A stretch of 64,000 nucleotides of DNA from Rhodopila globiformis (GTDB taxonomy: Bacteria; Pseudomonadota; Alphaproteobacteria; Acetobacterales; Acetobacteraceae), in contig NZ_NHRY01000269.1 of NCBI RefSeq assembly GCF_002937115.1, positions 62,001 through 126,000 of the forward strand, written 5' to 3'. Position 1 is the first letter of the stretch; each line of letters opens with the position of its first letter. Of this stretch, positions 26,526 through 36,164 are shown in pieces. The notes under the pieces are model-generated. The model did no database searches and was not told where the DNA came from. It saw only the letters and a program-made list of their open reading frames with translations. Made by a program: the position numbers and the translations under genes.

Positions 26526-27161
26526 TCAGTTCTGGCCGACGCCAAACGACAGCGCCGTCCGAAGCTGAACGAGCGGCCTGCCATTCAGCAGGAACGCCAG
26601 GCCCCGCAGCAACGGTCCAGCAACGGCCAGGATCACGAAGGGCAGGTATCCCACCAGATACCCGAAGGTCATGTGGCGCGGTGCGGACAGAAAATCCCGA
26701 AGGAAAGCCAGGGCAATGAAATTCATGCCGACGGCACGGATCAGCCGCCAGAGCGTCGGGTTCAGGCAGGCCTGCAGCCGCTGGATCGAAAACAAGGCAA
26801 GTAAATAGACGAAGATTGCCGCCGTCCCAAAAAACAGGAAGGTGGCCCGGGATGGGGCCGCGCCGATCCAGCATAGCCAGGCAACCAAACCAAGATGCAC
26901 CTGAAGAGCGGACGCGAAAGCGAGCCCGAAGTTGCGGGCTGACCGCTTCAGCCAAATGAGCGGACGACTCGCCAGACTGGCAAGAGCGCCACCGGTATAG
27001 GCCAGCCAGAACAGCACGAAGGAAAACCGCGCCGTTGCCTGCAGGGCAACATCGGTGCCGCGCTCGCCCGCGCCGAGTGCTGCAAGGACGGCGATCGCCA
27101 GGACCAGTTCGATGGCGAAGGCGGAACCCATCCAGGCAGCGGTCGGTGTCCTGGACTGCAT
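26526..27161 (-). CDS. Multi-pass membrane protein, unknown function
   Basis: A 211-residue hydrophobic protein with about six predicted helices: AFAIELVLAIAVLAALG, FSFVLFWLAYTGGALASL, ASALQVHLGLVAWLCWIG, FLFFGTAAIFVYLLALF, AVGMNFIALAFLRDFL and YLVGYLPFVILAVAG. A histidine sits in the third helix after an arginine-rich connection (KRSARNFGLAFASALQVHLG), which recalls ferric-reductase-like or MsrQ membrane domains, but the second haem histidine cannot be placed with confidence. It is too small for a typical Wzy polymerase. It stands alone on the minus strand inside the polysaccharide locus. Confidence 0.5.
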   Translation of the reverse strand: MQSRTPTAAWMGSAFAIELVLAIAVLAALGAGERGTDVALQATARFSFVLFWLAYTGGALASLASRPLIWLKRSARNFGLAFASALQVHLGLVAWLCWIGAAPSRATFLFFGTAAIFVYLLALFSIQRLQACLNPTLWRLIRAVGMNFIALAFLRDFLSAPRHMTFGYLVGYLPFVILAVAGPLLRGLAFLLNGRPLVQLRTALSFGVGQN

Positions 27162-27988
27162 AGCGAAAATCCTCCGATACTTTCATCACTGCGTTACGCG
27201 GCCATCAAAGGACTGCCGTCGCCGGAACAGCACTGGTGCGCCAGGCGCAGTCCGCGACGACGACCCTCCAACTCCGGGCGCGGATATCATCGGCCAGCGG
27301 GGACGAAGACGCGATCCCTCTGCGCAGCCGCTCCGAACAATTTGACTTACTGACAGTTACACTTTGTTACGGGCTTCCATCCGTAGCGAGTGTTCGCGCA
27401 TCTGCTGGATCGCCTTGTCTATCGCGACTGTCATCCTCGTGTAATCCTTGCCCATTGCCCACCTGGCTTGCTGATCGGACAATTGGCTGCCCTGGCTTTG
27501 ATTTTCGACGGCAAGCGTCAAGGGCGTCGATACTGGGACCAATAAAGTCAAGCTGCCGAAGATGCCATCAACCCTGATTGTTTATGCGCACTGAAGCAGT
27601 CTGTCGCAGTTGACAAAAGTTGCAAGAACAACCAGACTCTGATCTCGCGATACGAGCGGCGCCTTGCACACGCATCTTCAGTGGCAGGGGCGTACACTTC
27701 TCTGTTTCCTTTGCGGGGGGCTACGTAGCATTTCCCGAAACTGGCTCACTGTCCGTCAAGTTTCATCAACAGCGGCCGTGCCGCACCCAGAAAATTGAAG
27801 AAGCACCAAAAGGACGACTTGGAGCGGCCCGAACAGCACCATACAGGGCCGGACCACCCAAAATTCCGTCGGCAGCGTGCGCCGGGAATCGGCAAAGAAC
27901 GCCATGGTTCCCAATACAGTAATACTTTCGCGGCACATGATGCGCCGGGGGCGGCTGCACCCCCGGCCTCCGCGCATGGGCCAAAACC
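27162..27988. other. 827-base gap before wecB, no clear gene
   Basis: Codon pattern is lost on both strands. A 64-residue minus-strand frame at 27357-27551 would need a TTG start and has no ribosome site; I do not call it. The right end (27900-27988) presumably holds the wecB promoter. The region is less GC-rich than its surroundings. Confidence 0.4.
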
Positions 27989-29104
27989 ATGCTTGTTTTA
28001 AGCGTACTGGGCACCCGACCAGAGGCGATCAAGATGGCGCCGCTCGTGCGTCGCCTGTCATCCACCCCCGGCGTCAGGTCGCTCGTTTGCGTTACCGCCC
28101 AGCATCGCCAGATGCTTGACCACGTGCTCGACGTGTTTGCCATCAATCCCGACTTTGACTTCAACCTCATGCGAGACGGCCAGGGTCTCACTTACATAAC
28201 CAATTCTGTCATGCAACGGCTCGGTGACGTCCTGCATGACCTTCGCCCCGACAGGGTGCTGGTTCAGGGCGACACGACAACGGCCATGGCGGCATCGCTT
28301 GCCGCGTTCTACGCCAGAGTGCCGGTCGGGCACGTGGAGGCCGGCCTGCGAACCGGCAATCTGCATTCGCCCTGGCCGGAGGAACTGAACCGGCGGGTGA
28401 TCACCGTCACCGCCGACATGCATTTTCCGCCCACCCAGGCGGCACGCCGGAACCTCGAGCGGGAAGGGGTCGCGCCCGGCCGCATCGTCGTCACCGGCAA
28501 CACGGTCATCGATGCGTTGCTCGAGGCGGTCGCGATCATCAACGCCGATCCGGCCCGCGCGGCGTCACTGGATCGCCTGCTGCCGCCCCTGGGCCCCGGA
28601 AGGCGGCTGATCCTGGTGACCGCCCATCGGCGCGAGAACTTCGACGGCGGAATCGAACGCGTCGCGCGCGGGCTGCTGCGCCTTGCACACAGGAATGACG
28701 TGGAAATCGTCTATCCTGTCCACCTGAATCCGAACGTGCAGCGCGCTGCCCATGCCGTGCTCGGCGGCCATCCCTCCATTCATCTCATTCCACCGCTGGA
28801 CTATCTCCCGTTCGTCAACGCCATGCGCCGGGCGGCGCTGATCATTACGGACTCCGGCGGCATCCAGGAAGAGGCCCCGTCGCTCGGGAAGCCGGTCCTG
28901 GTTACGCGCGACACCACCGAGCGGCCGGAGGCGGTCGCCGCCGGCACGGCCGAACTTGTCGGCACCGACACCGATCTTCTGGTCGCGCGCGCCAGCCGCC
29001 TGTTGGATGACGCAGCGGCCTATGCCGCCATGAGCGTCAGGCACAACCCCTATGGAGACGGCCGGGCATCAAGCCGTATCGTGGAGGCACTTCTCAGTGA
29101 GTAA
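27989..29104 (+). CDS. wecB: UDP-N-acetylglucosamine 2-epimerase (non-hydrolysing)
   Basis: A 371-residue cytosolic enzyme that interconverts UDP-GlcNAc and UDP-ManNAc. The N terminus LVLSVLGTRPEAIKMAPLVRRL is diagnostic, followed by VQGDTTTAMAASLAAFY, GHVEAGLRTGN, PWPEELNRRVI, LVTAHRRENFDGG and ITDSGGIQEEAPSLGKPVLV, which together carry the UDP-binding and catalytic residues. Length fits the family (about 370). The last eight bases overlap wecC, so the two steps that make UDP-ManNAcA are translated together. Confidence 0.95.
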   Translation: MLVLSVLGTRPEAIKMAPLVRRLSSTPGVRSLVCVTAQHRQMLDHVLDVFAINPDFDFNLMRDGQGLTYITNSVMQRLGDVLHDLRPDRVLVQGDTTTAMAASLAAFYARVPVGHVEAGLRTGNLHSPWPEELNRRVITVTADMHFPPTQAARRNLEREGVAPGRIVVTGNTVIDALLEAVAIINADPARAASLDRLLPPLGPGRRLILVTAHRRENFDGGIERVARGLLRLAHRNDVEIVYPVHLNPNVQRAAHAVLGGHPSIHLIPPLDYLPFVNAMRRAALIITDSGGIQEEAPSLGKPVLVTRDTTERPEAVAAGTAELVGTDTDLLVARASRLLDDAAAYAAMSVRHNPYGDGRASSRIVEALLSE

Positions 29105-30347
29105 TTACAGTCGCATCGTTGTGGTCGGCCTGGGCTACATCGGCCTGCCGACTGCCGCCGTGTTCGCCGACCATGGGCTCGAGATTGTCGGCGTCGATGT
29201 CAATCCACGCGTCGTGGACAGCGTAAATCGCGGACGTCCGCATTTCGGCGAACCCAATCTCGACGCCCTGGTCCGCCGCGTCGTCGAAAGCGGCAAGTTG
29301 CGGGCAACCCTGGAAATGGAACCGGGCGACGCATTCATCATCGCCGTGCCGACCCCGCTGGTGAGCCATGGCGCCGAAGCGAGACCCGACATCAGCTATG
29401 TCGAGGAGGCCGCGAAGGCTATCGCCCCGGTGCTGGCGCCGGGCAACCTTGTCATCCTTGAATCAACCTCCCCGGTGGGAACGACCGAGATGTTGGCATC
29501 GATTTTTGCCGATAGCAGGCCCGACCTGACATTTCCGCCGCAGCGCGGCGAGCGCGCGCAGGTGCAGATCGCGCATTGCCCCGAGCGCGTGCTGCCGGGA
29601 AACATCCTGGACGAGGTCGTGAACAATGCCCGTGTGATTGGGGGAATGACCCGCAAGTGCGCCCACGCCGCGCTCGGCCTGTACCGCATCGTGGTGCGCG
29701 GCGAATGCCGGCTGACCAATGCCCGCACCGCGGAACTGACCAAGCTGACCGAGAACGCCTTTCGCGACGTGAACATCGCCTTTGCCAATGAACTTTCCTT
29801 CATTTGCGACAGGCTGAAGATCAATGTCTGGGAACTCATCCGGTTGGCCAACCTGCATCCGCGCGTCAACATCCTGCAGCCGGGACCTGGCGTCGGCGGC
29901 CACTGCATCGCCGTCGATCCATGGTTCATCGTCGCAACGAACCCCGACGAAGCACGGTTGATCCGCGGTGCCCGGCTGATCAATGACAGCAAGCCGGCCT
30001 ATGTCTGTGCCCGCGTGGCGGCCCGCGCGGCCGCGCTGAAGCGGCCGGTCATTGCCTGCCTGGGGTTGACCTACAAGAAGGACGTGGACGACCTACGTGA
30101 AAGCCCCGCCGTCACCATCGTCCGACAGCTGGCCGAAGAACAGATCGGCGAACTACTGGTGGTGGAACCGAACATCGCGGAACTGCCGGCGGATCTGCGG
30201 GACCTGGGGCTGCAGCTTCACGACTTCGACGATGCGCTGGAGCGGGCGAACCTGGTCCTGCTGCTGGTGGATCACATGAGCTTCCTGCAGATCGACCGCG
30301 AGGTGCTGAACGACAAATTCGTTATTGACACCAGGGGCATCTGGTAG
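29097..30347 (+). CDS. wecC: UDP-N-acetyl-D-mannosamine dehydrogenase
   Basis: A 416-residue UDP-sugar 6-dehydrogenase that oxidises UDP-ManNAc to UDP-ManNAcA with two NAD+. Features: Rossmann motif VVVGLGYIGLPTAAVFA at the N terminus, the central TKLTENAFRDVNIAFANE helix, the catalytic cysteine C270 in GPGVGGHCIAVDP, and the C-terminal UDP-binding segment LGLTYKKDVDDLRESPA. The GTG at 29097 is chosen because ggagg lies nine bases upstream and the Rossmann strand starts a few residues later. It overlaps wecB by eight bases and ends five bases short of the convergent gene. Confidence 0.93.
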   Translation: MSNYSRIVVVGLGYIGLPTAAVFADHGLEIVGVDVNPRVVDSVNRGRPHFGEPNLDALVRRVVESGKLRATLEMEPGDAFIIAVPTPLVSHGAEARPDISYVEEAAKAIAPVLAPGNLVILESTSPVGTTEMLASIFADSRPDLTFPPQRGERAQVQIAHCPERVLPGNILDEVVNNARVIGGMTRKCAHAALGLYRIVVRGECRLTNARTAELTKLTENAFRDVNIAFANELSFICDRLKINVWELIRLANLHPRVNILQPGPGVGGHCIAVDPWFIVATNPDEARLIRGARLINDSKPAYVCARVAARAAALKRPVIACLGLTYKKDVDDLRESPAVTIVRQLAEEQIGELLVVEPNIAELPADLRDLGLQLHDFDDALERANLVLLLVDHMSFLQIDREVLNDKFVIDTRGIW

Positions 30348-30352
30348 CCGGA

Positions 30353-31246
30353 TCAGCCCCCGCCGAGTGCGAGAGAGGTGACGATGACCAAAGGTTCGGC
30401 TGCCGGCCCGCGCGGCGCGGGTGTGATATAGAGAAAGACGTCAACCGGCGCCATGGACAATCGTTGAACCATTGCCTCGGCCACGCTTTCCCTTGATGAC
30501 GGCAGGGCCACCAGAACGCTGTCCACCGCATCGTCGCGGATCATCCGCTCGAGTGCCAGGAGTTCCCGCGGCACGGGCGCGGCCAACGCGTCGGCGGCTC
30601 CATCGCCTTCCATCCGGAACAGCCCCACGATATCGAACCGCACGGGCTCGGCAATCCGGATCCGTGTCGTCAGATCCTGTATCGAGGCGCTATCGCCGAT
30701 GATTACGGTGCGGTTCAGTAACACCACGCCCCACTTTATCCGCGCGGCAAGCGCACGTGCGGCGGCCACGCCGGCGCTTCCCGCCAACAGCCATGCCAGC
30801 ACGCCGGCCCCGACCAGGGGCTGTGCCAGGGCGGCGTGCAGCCGCGTCGTGCCGCCCCAGGATACCGCCGGCACAGATACCAGAAGGATTGTCAAAGCGA
30901 CTGTCTGTATCCAGGCAAATACTATGTTTCTCCAGTCCGGACGCTGGCCGTTGATCGCGATGGCGGCGTACAGGCCGCGCTCGAGGAAGCAGGCGAACAG
31001 GCACGCCGGCAGCCAGGCAAGACATGCAACCGGCTTCACGCTTGCAAGCGCCGGCTCATGGGCGAACGTCGAATAGCATGAGATCGAAACGACCAGGGCG
31101 ACCGCCTGGTCCAGGCCGGCGACGCACAGCGTGCGGAGGATCAGGCCGCCGCGACGAATTTTCCACGGGGGCTGTGCGACGCCAGACCTGGATTGATGGG
31201 AACTGCTGTCATCGCCATCTGCATCTGGGTCTCCCATCGCTTCCAT
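30353..31246 (-). pseudogene. Truncated polyprenyl glycosylphosphotransferase (WbaP/ExoY type), catalytic domain missing
   Basis: A 297-residue product matching only the N-terminal half of the large initiating phosphoglycosyltransferases. It has about four membrane helices (LDQAVALVVSISCYSTF, ACLAWLPACLFACFLERG, IVFAWIQTVALTILLVSV, VGAGVLAWLLAGSAGVAAA) and then the Rossmann-like CoA_binding_3 domain (LLNRTVIIGDSASIQDL ... DDAVDSVLVALPSS ... DVFLYITP). Intact proteins continue with a membrane helix and the bacterial sugar transferase domain. Here the frame ends at LALGGG, five bases from the wecC stop. The most likely history is loss of the 3' half when wecBC arrived or a deletion occurred. 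It is labelled a pseudogene; a regulatory stand-alone N-domain is a less likely alternative. Confidence 0.7.
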
Positions 31247-31583
31247 CAGCGAGTTCCCTGGACATCATGAAGCGGAACCGACGCAGTGCCTGGGCCATTG
31301 GAACCTGTCCCACACGACACCATTGGCTCAGGCAAGGGCCAGACCATATACGATGAGTGCTGGCCATGACTTTGAGCGTATTCGAAACCACCAGCGACAA
31401 ACATCAACATTTTCGTGTGCATATCCAAAAGGCGTGAGTTGCGTTGCCGTTCGATGAACGGGGCACAAAATCAAATTTGAACGCCAGACCGTTCGTTTTT
31501 GGACGAAAGCGTTTGCTCCGACTCGGGCTTGGACCTAGCTTGCGGGTCCTGAAAAGACGTCGAATGCTTCTGGGGACGCACTT
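31247..31583. other. Divergent promoter region between the truncated transferase and the export gene
   Basis: A 337-base gap with no gene. It contains AT-richer patches (cattttcgtgtgcatatcc-like complement, aaatcaaatttgaac near 31470) that could be promoters for the plus-strand export gene. No operator was recognised. Confidence 0.35.
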
Positions 31584-32291
31584 ATGCCGCGCGTGTTCCG
31601 CTTCGCCCGCCTTGGTCTGACGGAATTTATCCCACGCTCGGGCATCTGGTTTATGGCGCTGGCGTTGCTTTCCGGCTGCTCGGACTCCGCTTCGACAGTG
31701 CCGGGGATGCAGTCCACCCGGATGGCGGCCAACGGTGCAGCGACGGCCGCAAGCGACGGCTCCCGGTCGCCCGCGCCGGACAATGCCGACACCTACGTGA
31801 TCGGGGCAGGCGACAACCTGTACATCTTCGTCTATGACTCGCCGCAACTCAGCCTCGATGTTCCGGTCCGTCCCGACGGCCGCATTTCGATGCCCCTGGT
31901 TCCGGAAGTCGTCGCCGCCGGCAAAACGCCCAGCAAGCTGGCCAAGGATCTCGAAGCGCGGCTCAAGCCGTACATCAAGGATCCGAACGTTACGGTGATC
32001 GTCCGCAAGTTCGTCGGCCCGCTGAACCGCCAGGTCCGCGTCATCGGCGAGGCCGTCGAGCCACAGGCAATCCCGTACCGCGACAACATGACCGTGCTCG
32101 ACGTCATGATCCAGACCAAGGGCCTGACGCGCAATGCCGCCGGCAACCGCGCCATCATCGTCCGGCGGATCGACGGCAAGCGGGAAACCATCCACGTCCA
32201 CCTGGCAAGCCTGCTGAAGGACGGCGACATCAGCCAGAACGTGGCGATGCAGCCGGGTGACACGCTCATCATTCCGGAGAGCTGGTTTTGA
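31584..32291 (+). CDS. Wza-like polysaccharide export lipoprotein
   Basis: A 235-residue outer-membrane export protein. The N terminus is a lipoprotein signal, with lipobox LLSGC and lipidation at C32. The poly-export domain begins at DTYVIGAGDNLYIFVYDSPQLS and includes VPVRPDGRISMPLVPEVVAAGKT. A SLBB domain follows: NRQVRVIGEAVEPQAIPYRDN and further the closing MQPGDTLIIPESWF. It forms the outer-membrane channel that works with the Wzc-type co-polymerase. The outer-membrane barrel gene follows about 70 bases downstream, presumably in one transcript. Confidence 0.9.
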   Translation: MPRVFRFARLGLTEFIPRSGIWFMALALLSGCSDSASTVPGMQSTRMAANGAATAASDGSRSPAPDNADTYVIGAGDNLYIFVYDSPQLSLDVPVRPDGRISMPLVPEVVAAGKTPSKLAKDLEARLKPYIKDPNVTVIVRKFVGPLNRQVRVIGEAVEPQAIPYRDNMTVLDVMIQTKGLTRNAAGNRAIIVRRIDGKRETIHVHLASLLKDGDISQNVAMQPGDTLIIPESWF

Positions 32292-32361
32292 CCAGCGGGC
32301 AGGCGGCGTTGCCAGACCTGCCGCCATGCGGGCGCCGGCTGCCGCGCCGGGGCCATGGTGA

Positions 32362-34074
32362 ATGATCCCGCCGGCTGACAGGGGTTTCCGTCATCCTGCC
32401 AAAAGGCGTTGCCGCGCCGCCCTGACGCGTTCCCGTCCGGCCGTGGGGATTGCGGCCGTGCTGGGCGCCGGGCTGTGCCATCCGGCTGTCGCCCAGTTGC
32501 TGCCGCCCGATCTCGGATGGACGCCGCAGATCGGGATGCCATCGGTTCTGCCCGATACCGGCACGAACGCCACGCCCGATGCGTTGCGCCAGCAGATTGA
32601 CCGTCTCGACACCGCGGCGTCGAAGAAAACCGCGCCGCCACTGGGATGGACCTTCACGCCGCAGATTGCGGTCAACCAGGAATGGACCGATCATATCCTC
32701 GGCACGAACCAGAGTTCCTTCGTGACCGCGGTCCAACCGGGCCTGACTGCGAACGGCGACACCTCCGTCTTCCACACGGTCGTTACCTACACGCCGGTTG
32801 TGGAATTCTTCACCCAGAACGGCGACCAGAATCGGGTGGGGCAGAACTTCAACGCCGACGCGACGGCGACCCTGGTGCCCGAGCGCCTGTTCCTGGACCT
32901 GCGCGGCTTCGGTACGGTGCAGTCCGGCATCCCCGGCTCCGGGCCGAGCAATATGTTCGTTCTCAGCAAGTCGAACGAGATACAGGTCCAGACCTACGCC
33001 GCGCGCCCCTACCTGGTTCAGCAGTTCGACGACTGGGCGACGGTCGAGGTTGGCGGCATCCTGTCCTATTCGGCGCAAAACCTGCTGTCCACGGCAGGGT
33101 TGCCGCTGGCCTCGATCCAGTCGATCAACCAGAACTCGACGGCCCAACGCGAGTATGTTTCGGTCACGTCGGGGCCGAACCTCGACCGGGTCAGCATCAG
33201 CGGCCTTGCGTCAGCCATGCAGTCCAGCGGCACCGGCGTGCTGGACGGCGCGTATCGGCGGGAAGGCGACATGGAGTTCGGCTACGCTATCACCCGCAGC
33301 GTCATCGCGCTGGCCGGCGGCGGCTACGAGGACATTCACTACAGCGGCTTTCCCAACTTCAATTTCACCGGTCCGCAGTGGGATGCTGGCGTCCGCCTGA
33401 CGCCCAACGCCGACAGCTCGTTGACTATCCGGTACGGCCGCAGGGATGGCGTAACGGCGCCCCGGATCGACGGCGTGCTTGCCCCGACGAACCGCACGCG
33501 GATCTACCTCCGCTATTCGGAAGGCGTCACCACCGACCAGGAACAGTTCCAGGATGCGTTGAATTCCTCGGTGCTGGACCCGTTCGGCAATCGCGTCGAC
33601 CCGCGGACCGGGGCCCCGCTGCTGCTCGTCAACAACTTCTACGGCGTGCAAACCTACCTGGCGCAGGAGAAGCGCGGTACGCTCACCGGGACGTGGCTGC
33701 GGGATCATGATACCCTGTCGCTGACCGTTGGTTGGCTGAGGGACTACCAGCTTTCCGCACCCACCCCGTTGACCGCGGGGGCGCAGACCATAACCGCCGT
33801 CTACGGCGCGATCAACTGGGTGCACCAGTTCGCTGATCGATTCACCACCTCAACCTATTTCCAGTATGGAACGACGAACCAGTTGGCGCTGACCCCGGGC
33901 GTGCGCGGGCCGACCCAGAATGCGCTGATCGCCAGCGCCAGCCTGATCTATCCGGTCACGACCAAGCTGAACGCTCTGCTGCAGTACAGCTACAGCAGCC
34001 AGCCGTACTTCAGCGGGCTGGTCCAGCAGCAGCCGTCCAATCTCGTCATCGTTGGTGTGAAGAAAACATTCTGA
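32362..34074 (+). CDS. Outer-membrane beta-barrel protein of an exopolysaccharide system
   Basis: A 570-residue protein with a signal peptide (RPAVGIAAVLGAGLCHPAVAQ). The mature part alternates polar and hydrophobic residues in strands of 9-12, as in FTPQIAVNQEWTDHIL, VVTYTPVVEFFTQNGDQNR and TFTTSTYFQYG-like segments. It ends in an aromatic-containing C-terminal strand, NLVIVGVKKTF, with the terminal Phe typical of barrels inserted by BamA. It resembles the PEP-CTERM/EPS-associated outer-membrane proteins found beside poly-export genes. It may act as an accessory secretion barrel. The exact function is not known. Confidence 0.75.
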   Translation: MIPPADRGFRHPAKRRCRAALTRSRPAVGIAAVLGAGLCHPAVAQLLPPDLGWTPQIGMPSVLPDTGTNATPDALRQQIDRLDTAASKKTAPPLGWTFTPQIAVNQEWTDHILGTNQSSFVTAVQPGLTANGDTSVFHTVVTYTPVVEFFTQNGDQNRVGQNFNADATATLVPERLFLDLRGFGTVQSGIPGSGPSNMFVLSKSNEIQVQTYAARPYLVQQFDDWATVEVGGILSYSAQNLLSTAGLPLASIQSINQNSTAQREYVSVTSGPNLDRVSISGLASAMQSSGTGVLDGAYRREGDMEFGYAITRSVIALAGGGYEDIHYSGFPNFNFTGPQWDAGVRLTPNADSSLTIRYGRRDGVTAPRIDGVLAPTNRTRIYLRYSEGVTTDQEQFQDALNSSVLDPFGNRVDPRTGAPLLLVNNFYGVQTYLAQEKRGTLTGTWLRDHDTLSLTVGWLRDYQLSAPTPLTAGAQTITAVYGAINWVHQFADRFTTSTYFQYGTTNQLALTPGVRGPTQNALIASASLIYPVTTKLNALLQYSYSSQPYFSGLVQQQPSNLVIVGVKKTF

Positions 34075-34112
34075 TCCGCCTGCTGGTTACGCCGGGCACA
34101 GGGAACAATCGT

Positions 34113-35297
34113 ATGTGCGCAGACCGACAGCACCTGGATGAACGGGAAGATCCGGCGGCGCCTGCCAGTCCGCTGGTCCGCTACGCGCTGGCCGGGCTGC
34201 GCCGCTGCTGGATGCCCGAGGCAGGACGGTGGTCGCACAAGTATCATCTGGACGGCCGCGCGGTGCCGAACGAATCGCGGCCGCACAGCGACATTTATTA
34301 CTCGATCAACGTCCTGCTCGGCCTTGCCCGCGTTCGCGGCGCGCTGGCGGCCGAGCCCTATGACGTGCCGTCGCTGCTCAGGTCGCTGTGCACGGCAATG
34401 CCGAAGCATCCGATGCGCAACGGCGCGCCCGGCATGGCGCTGTGGGCGGCCGCCGCGCTCGGGCTGGACGTTCCCGCGGTCGCGGCCGACACGCTGCGGC
34501 CGCTGGCGGCGGATGTCGATGCGCTGTCCGGCTGGACCGCGCAGGACCTGGGGCTGACGCTGTCGGGCGCCGTGGCGCAGCTTCGTTACGATCGCACGTG
34601 GATGCCGCTCGCGGCGGGTTTGCGCGACCTGCTGCTCGCGCGCTTCAAGGGGCCCGGGGCCCTGTTCCGCGACAGCGGCAAGGGGCCGCGCCACGCCATC
34701 GCGTCCTTCGCGACGCAGGTCTATGCGACACTGGCGCTGTACCAGTTCAGCGAAGCCACCGGCGATGCGGCGGCGCTCGCCGCTGCCAATGCGTGCGTCG
34801 CGAAGCTGCTGGCATTGCAAGGGCCTCATGGCGAATGGCCATGGTTCTACGACCCGCGGCGGCAGACGGTGCTGGACCGGTACGAGGTGTATTCGGTGCA
34901 TCAGCACGGCATGGCGCCGGCGATATTGCATCATGCAAACGACCATGGCCTCCCCGGCGCCCGCGCGGCGATCGAGCGCGGGTTCGCTTGGATTTTCGGC
35001 AATAACGAGATGGGCATCTCCATGCTGGTTCCGTCGCTGCAACTCATCTACCGGTCTCAGGCGCGCCGGGGTTTTCACGGCCACCGCATGGCGCGGTTGC
35101 TCCGGTTGGCCCTGCCTGCCTCCGTCGCACACGGCGGCCACCCGCCGATCGGCGGTCTGCGGCTGACGGAGGAGATGCGGAGCTATGAATTCGGATGGCT
35201 GCTTTGGGCGTTCGGCGACCGCACCGACTATCCCGCGCTGACCCACCACCTCGCGTTTGCAGCCGGCGTGCCTCGTCCGGCTCCGGCTGCCGCCTGA
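34113..35297 (+). CDS. Alpha/alpha-barrel protein, unknown function, polysaccharide locus
   Basis: A 394-residue soluble protein without signal peptide. It is almost entirely helical with repeated paired helices and motifs such as MPEAGRWSHKYHLDGRAVPN, HSDIYYSINVLLGLARV, GPRHAIASFATQVYATLALY and EVYSVHQHGMAPAILHHAND. The arrangement is that of alpha/alpha-toroids (terpene cyclase/prenyltransferase, GlcNAc 2-epimerase or glucuronyl epimerase classes). The cluster of His, Tyr and Trp could form a sugar-binding pocket. I do not recognise the family. It follows the export genes by 38 bases and closes the polysaccharide locus. Confidence 0.55.
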   Translation: MCADRQHLDEREDPAAPASPLVRYALAGLRRCWMPEAGRWSHKYHLDGRAVPNESRPHSDIYYSINVLLGLARVRGALAAEPYDVPSLLRSLCTAMPKHPMRNGAPGMALWAAAALGLDVPAVAADTLRPLAADVDALSGWTAQDLGLTLSGAVAQLRYDRTWMPLAAGLRDLLLARFKGPGALFRDSGKGPRHAIASFATQVYATLALYQFSEATGDAAALAAANACVAKLLALQGPHGEWPWFYDPRRQTVLDRYEVYSVHQHGMAPAILHHANDHGLPGARAAIERGFAWIFGNNEMGISMLVPSLQLIYRSQARRGFHGHRMARLLRLALPASVAHGGHPPIGGLRLTEEMRSYEFGWLLWAFGDRTDYPALTHHLAFAAGVPRPAPAAA

Positions 35298-35457
35298 CGG
35301 GGGGCTGCCGGCGGAAAATCCTGCGCCGCGCTTGATTTCCCTCAACAGCCAGGCGTCGCGCCGGCGACATGATGGCCATCAGCCTTGCCGGCCGCCGCCC
35401 GCGGGCCAAGGTTTCGCGGGATCAGGATTGGCACGATCAGAATCGAGGGTCACGACA

Positions 35458-36108
35458 ATGCCGCAGCGCCACACCACCTCGGTGATACTGCCGCCACACG
35501 GGAACGAAGGCCTGCTTGGCCTGCCGCCCGATCCGAAGGGGATCGTGTTGTTCGCCCACGGCAGCGGCAGTTCCCGGCTCAGCCCGCGCAACACCATGGT
35601 CGCCGGGGTGCTGCAGCAGGCTGGGCTGGCGACGCTGCTGTTCGACCTGTTGACCGAGCACGAAGCCGCGCAACGAAACAACGTCTTCGACATCCCGCTG
35701 CTCGCCGATCGGCTGAACGCGGCCGTGGCGTGGGCCGGCGCATTCCCCGCCACGCGCGGCCTGCCGATCGGCCTGTTCGGCGCCAGCACGGGCGGTGCCG
35801 CGGCCCTGGTGGCGGCGGCCGGGCGGCGGGACGTGCGGGCCGTCGTCAGCCGCGGCGGCCGTCCGGACCTGGCGGGCGAGGCCCTTGCCAAGGTCAGCGC
35901 GCCGACACTGCTGATCGTCGGCGGGGCGGATCCGGCCGTGCTGGACCTGAACCAGCAGGCGATGCGCCGGATGAAGTGCCATTGCCGGCTGGAAGTCATT
36001 CCGGGCGCGACGCACCTGTTCGAGGAACCGGGCGCGCTGGAGATGGTTGCGAATTCGGCGCGGGACTGGCTCCGCCGCTACCTGGCTGAAGCGGGGCCGG
36101 GACGGTGA
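35458..36108 (+). CDS. Alpha/beta hydrolase, dienelactone-hydrolase type
   Basis: A 216-residue hydrolase from the ATG at 35458. The nucleophile elbow is LFGASTGGAAAL (G-x-S-x-G), the oxyanion strand is VLFAHGSGSS, the acid is probably in LLIVGGADPAVLD, and the catalytic histidine is in VIPGATHLFEEPG. Such enzymes cleave esters or lactones; the substrate is unknown. In-frame sequence upstream lacks family similarity, which supports this start. The gene stands alone, convergent with the flavin-dependent oxidoreductase. Confidence 0.8.
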   Translation: MPQRHTTSVILPPHGNEGLLGLPPDPKGIVLFAHGSGSSRLSPRNTMVAGVLQQAGLATLLFDLLTEHEAAQRNNVFDIPLLADRLNAAVAWAGAFPATRGLPIGLFGASTGGAAALVAAAGRRDVRAVVSRGGRPDLAGEALAKVSAPTLLIVGGADPAVLDLNQQAMRRMKCHCRLEVIPGATHLFEEPGALEMVANSARDWLRRYLAEAGPGR

Positions 36109-36164
36109 CGTCAGCCGGCGCCGGAGGTTGCCGTTTCTTATCCGCCATGTTGGCGCCAATCGCG

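Noticed and set aside
26526-27161. The 211-residue membrane protein as a Wzy polymerase
   Set aside because: It is about half the usual length and lacks a large periplasmic loop.
27357-27551. Small minus-strand frame of 64 codons
   Set aside because: Requires a TTG start, has no ribosome site and shows no family; left as part of an unassigned gap.
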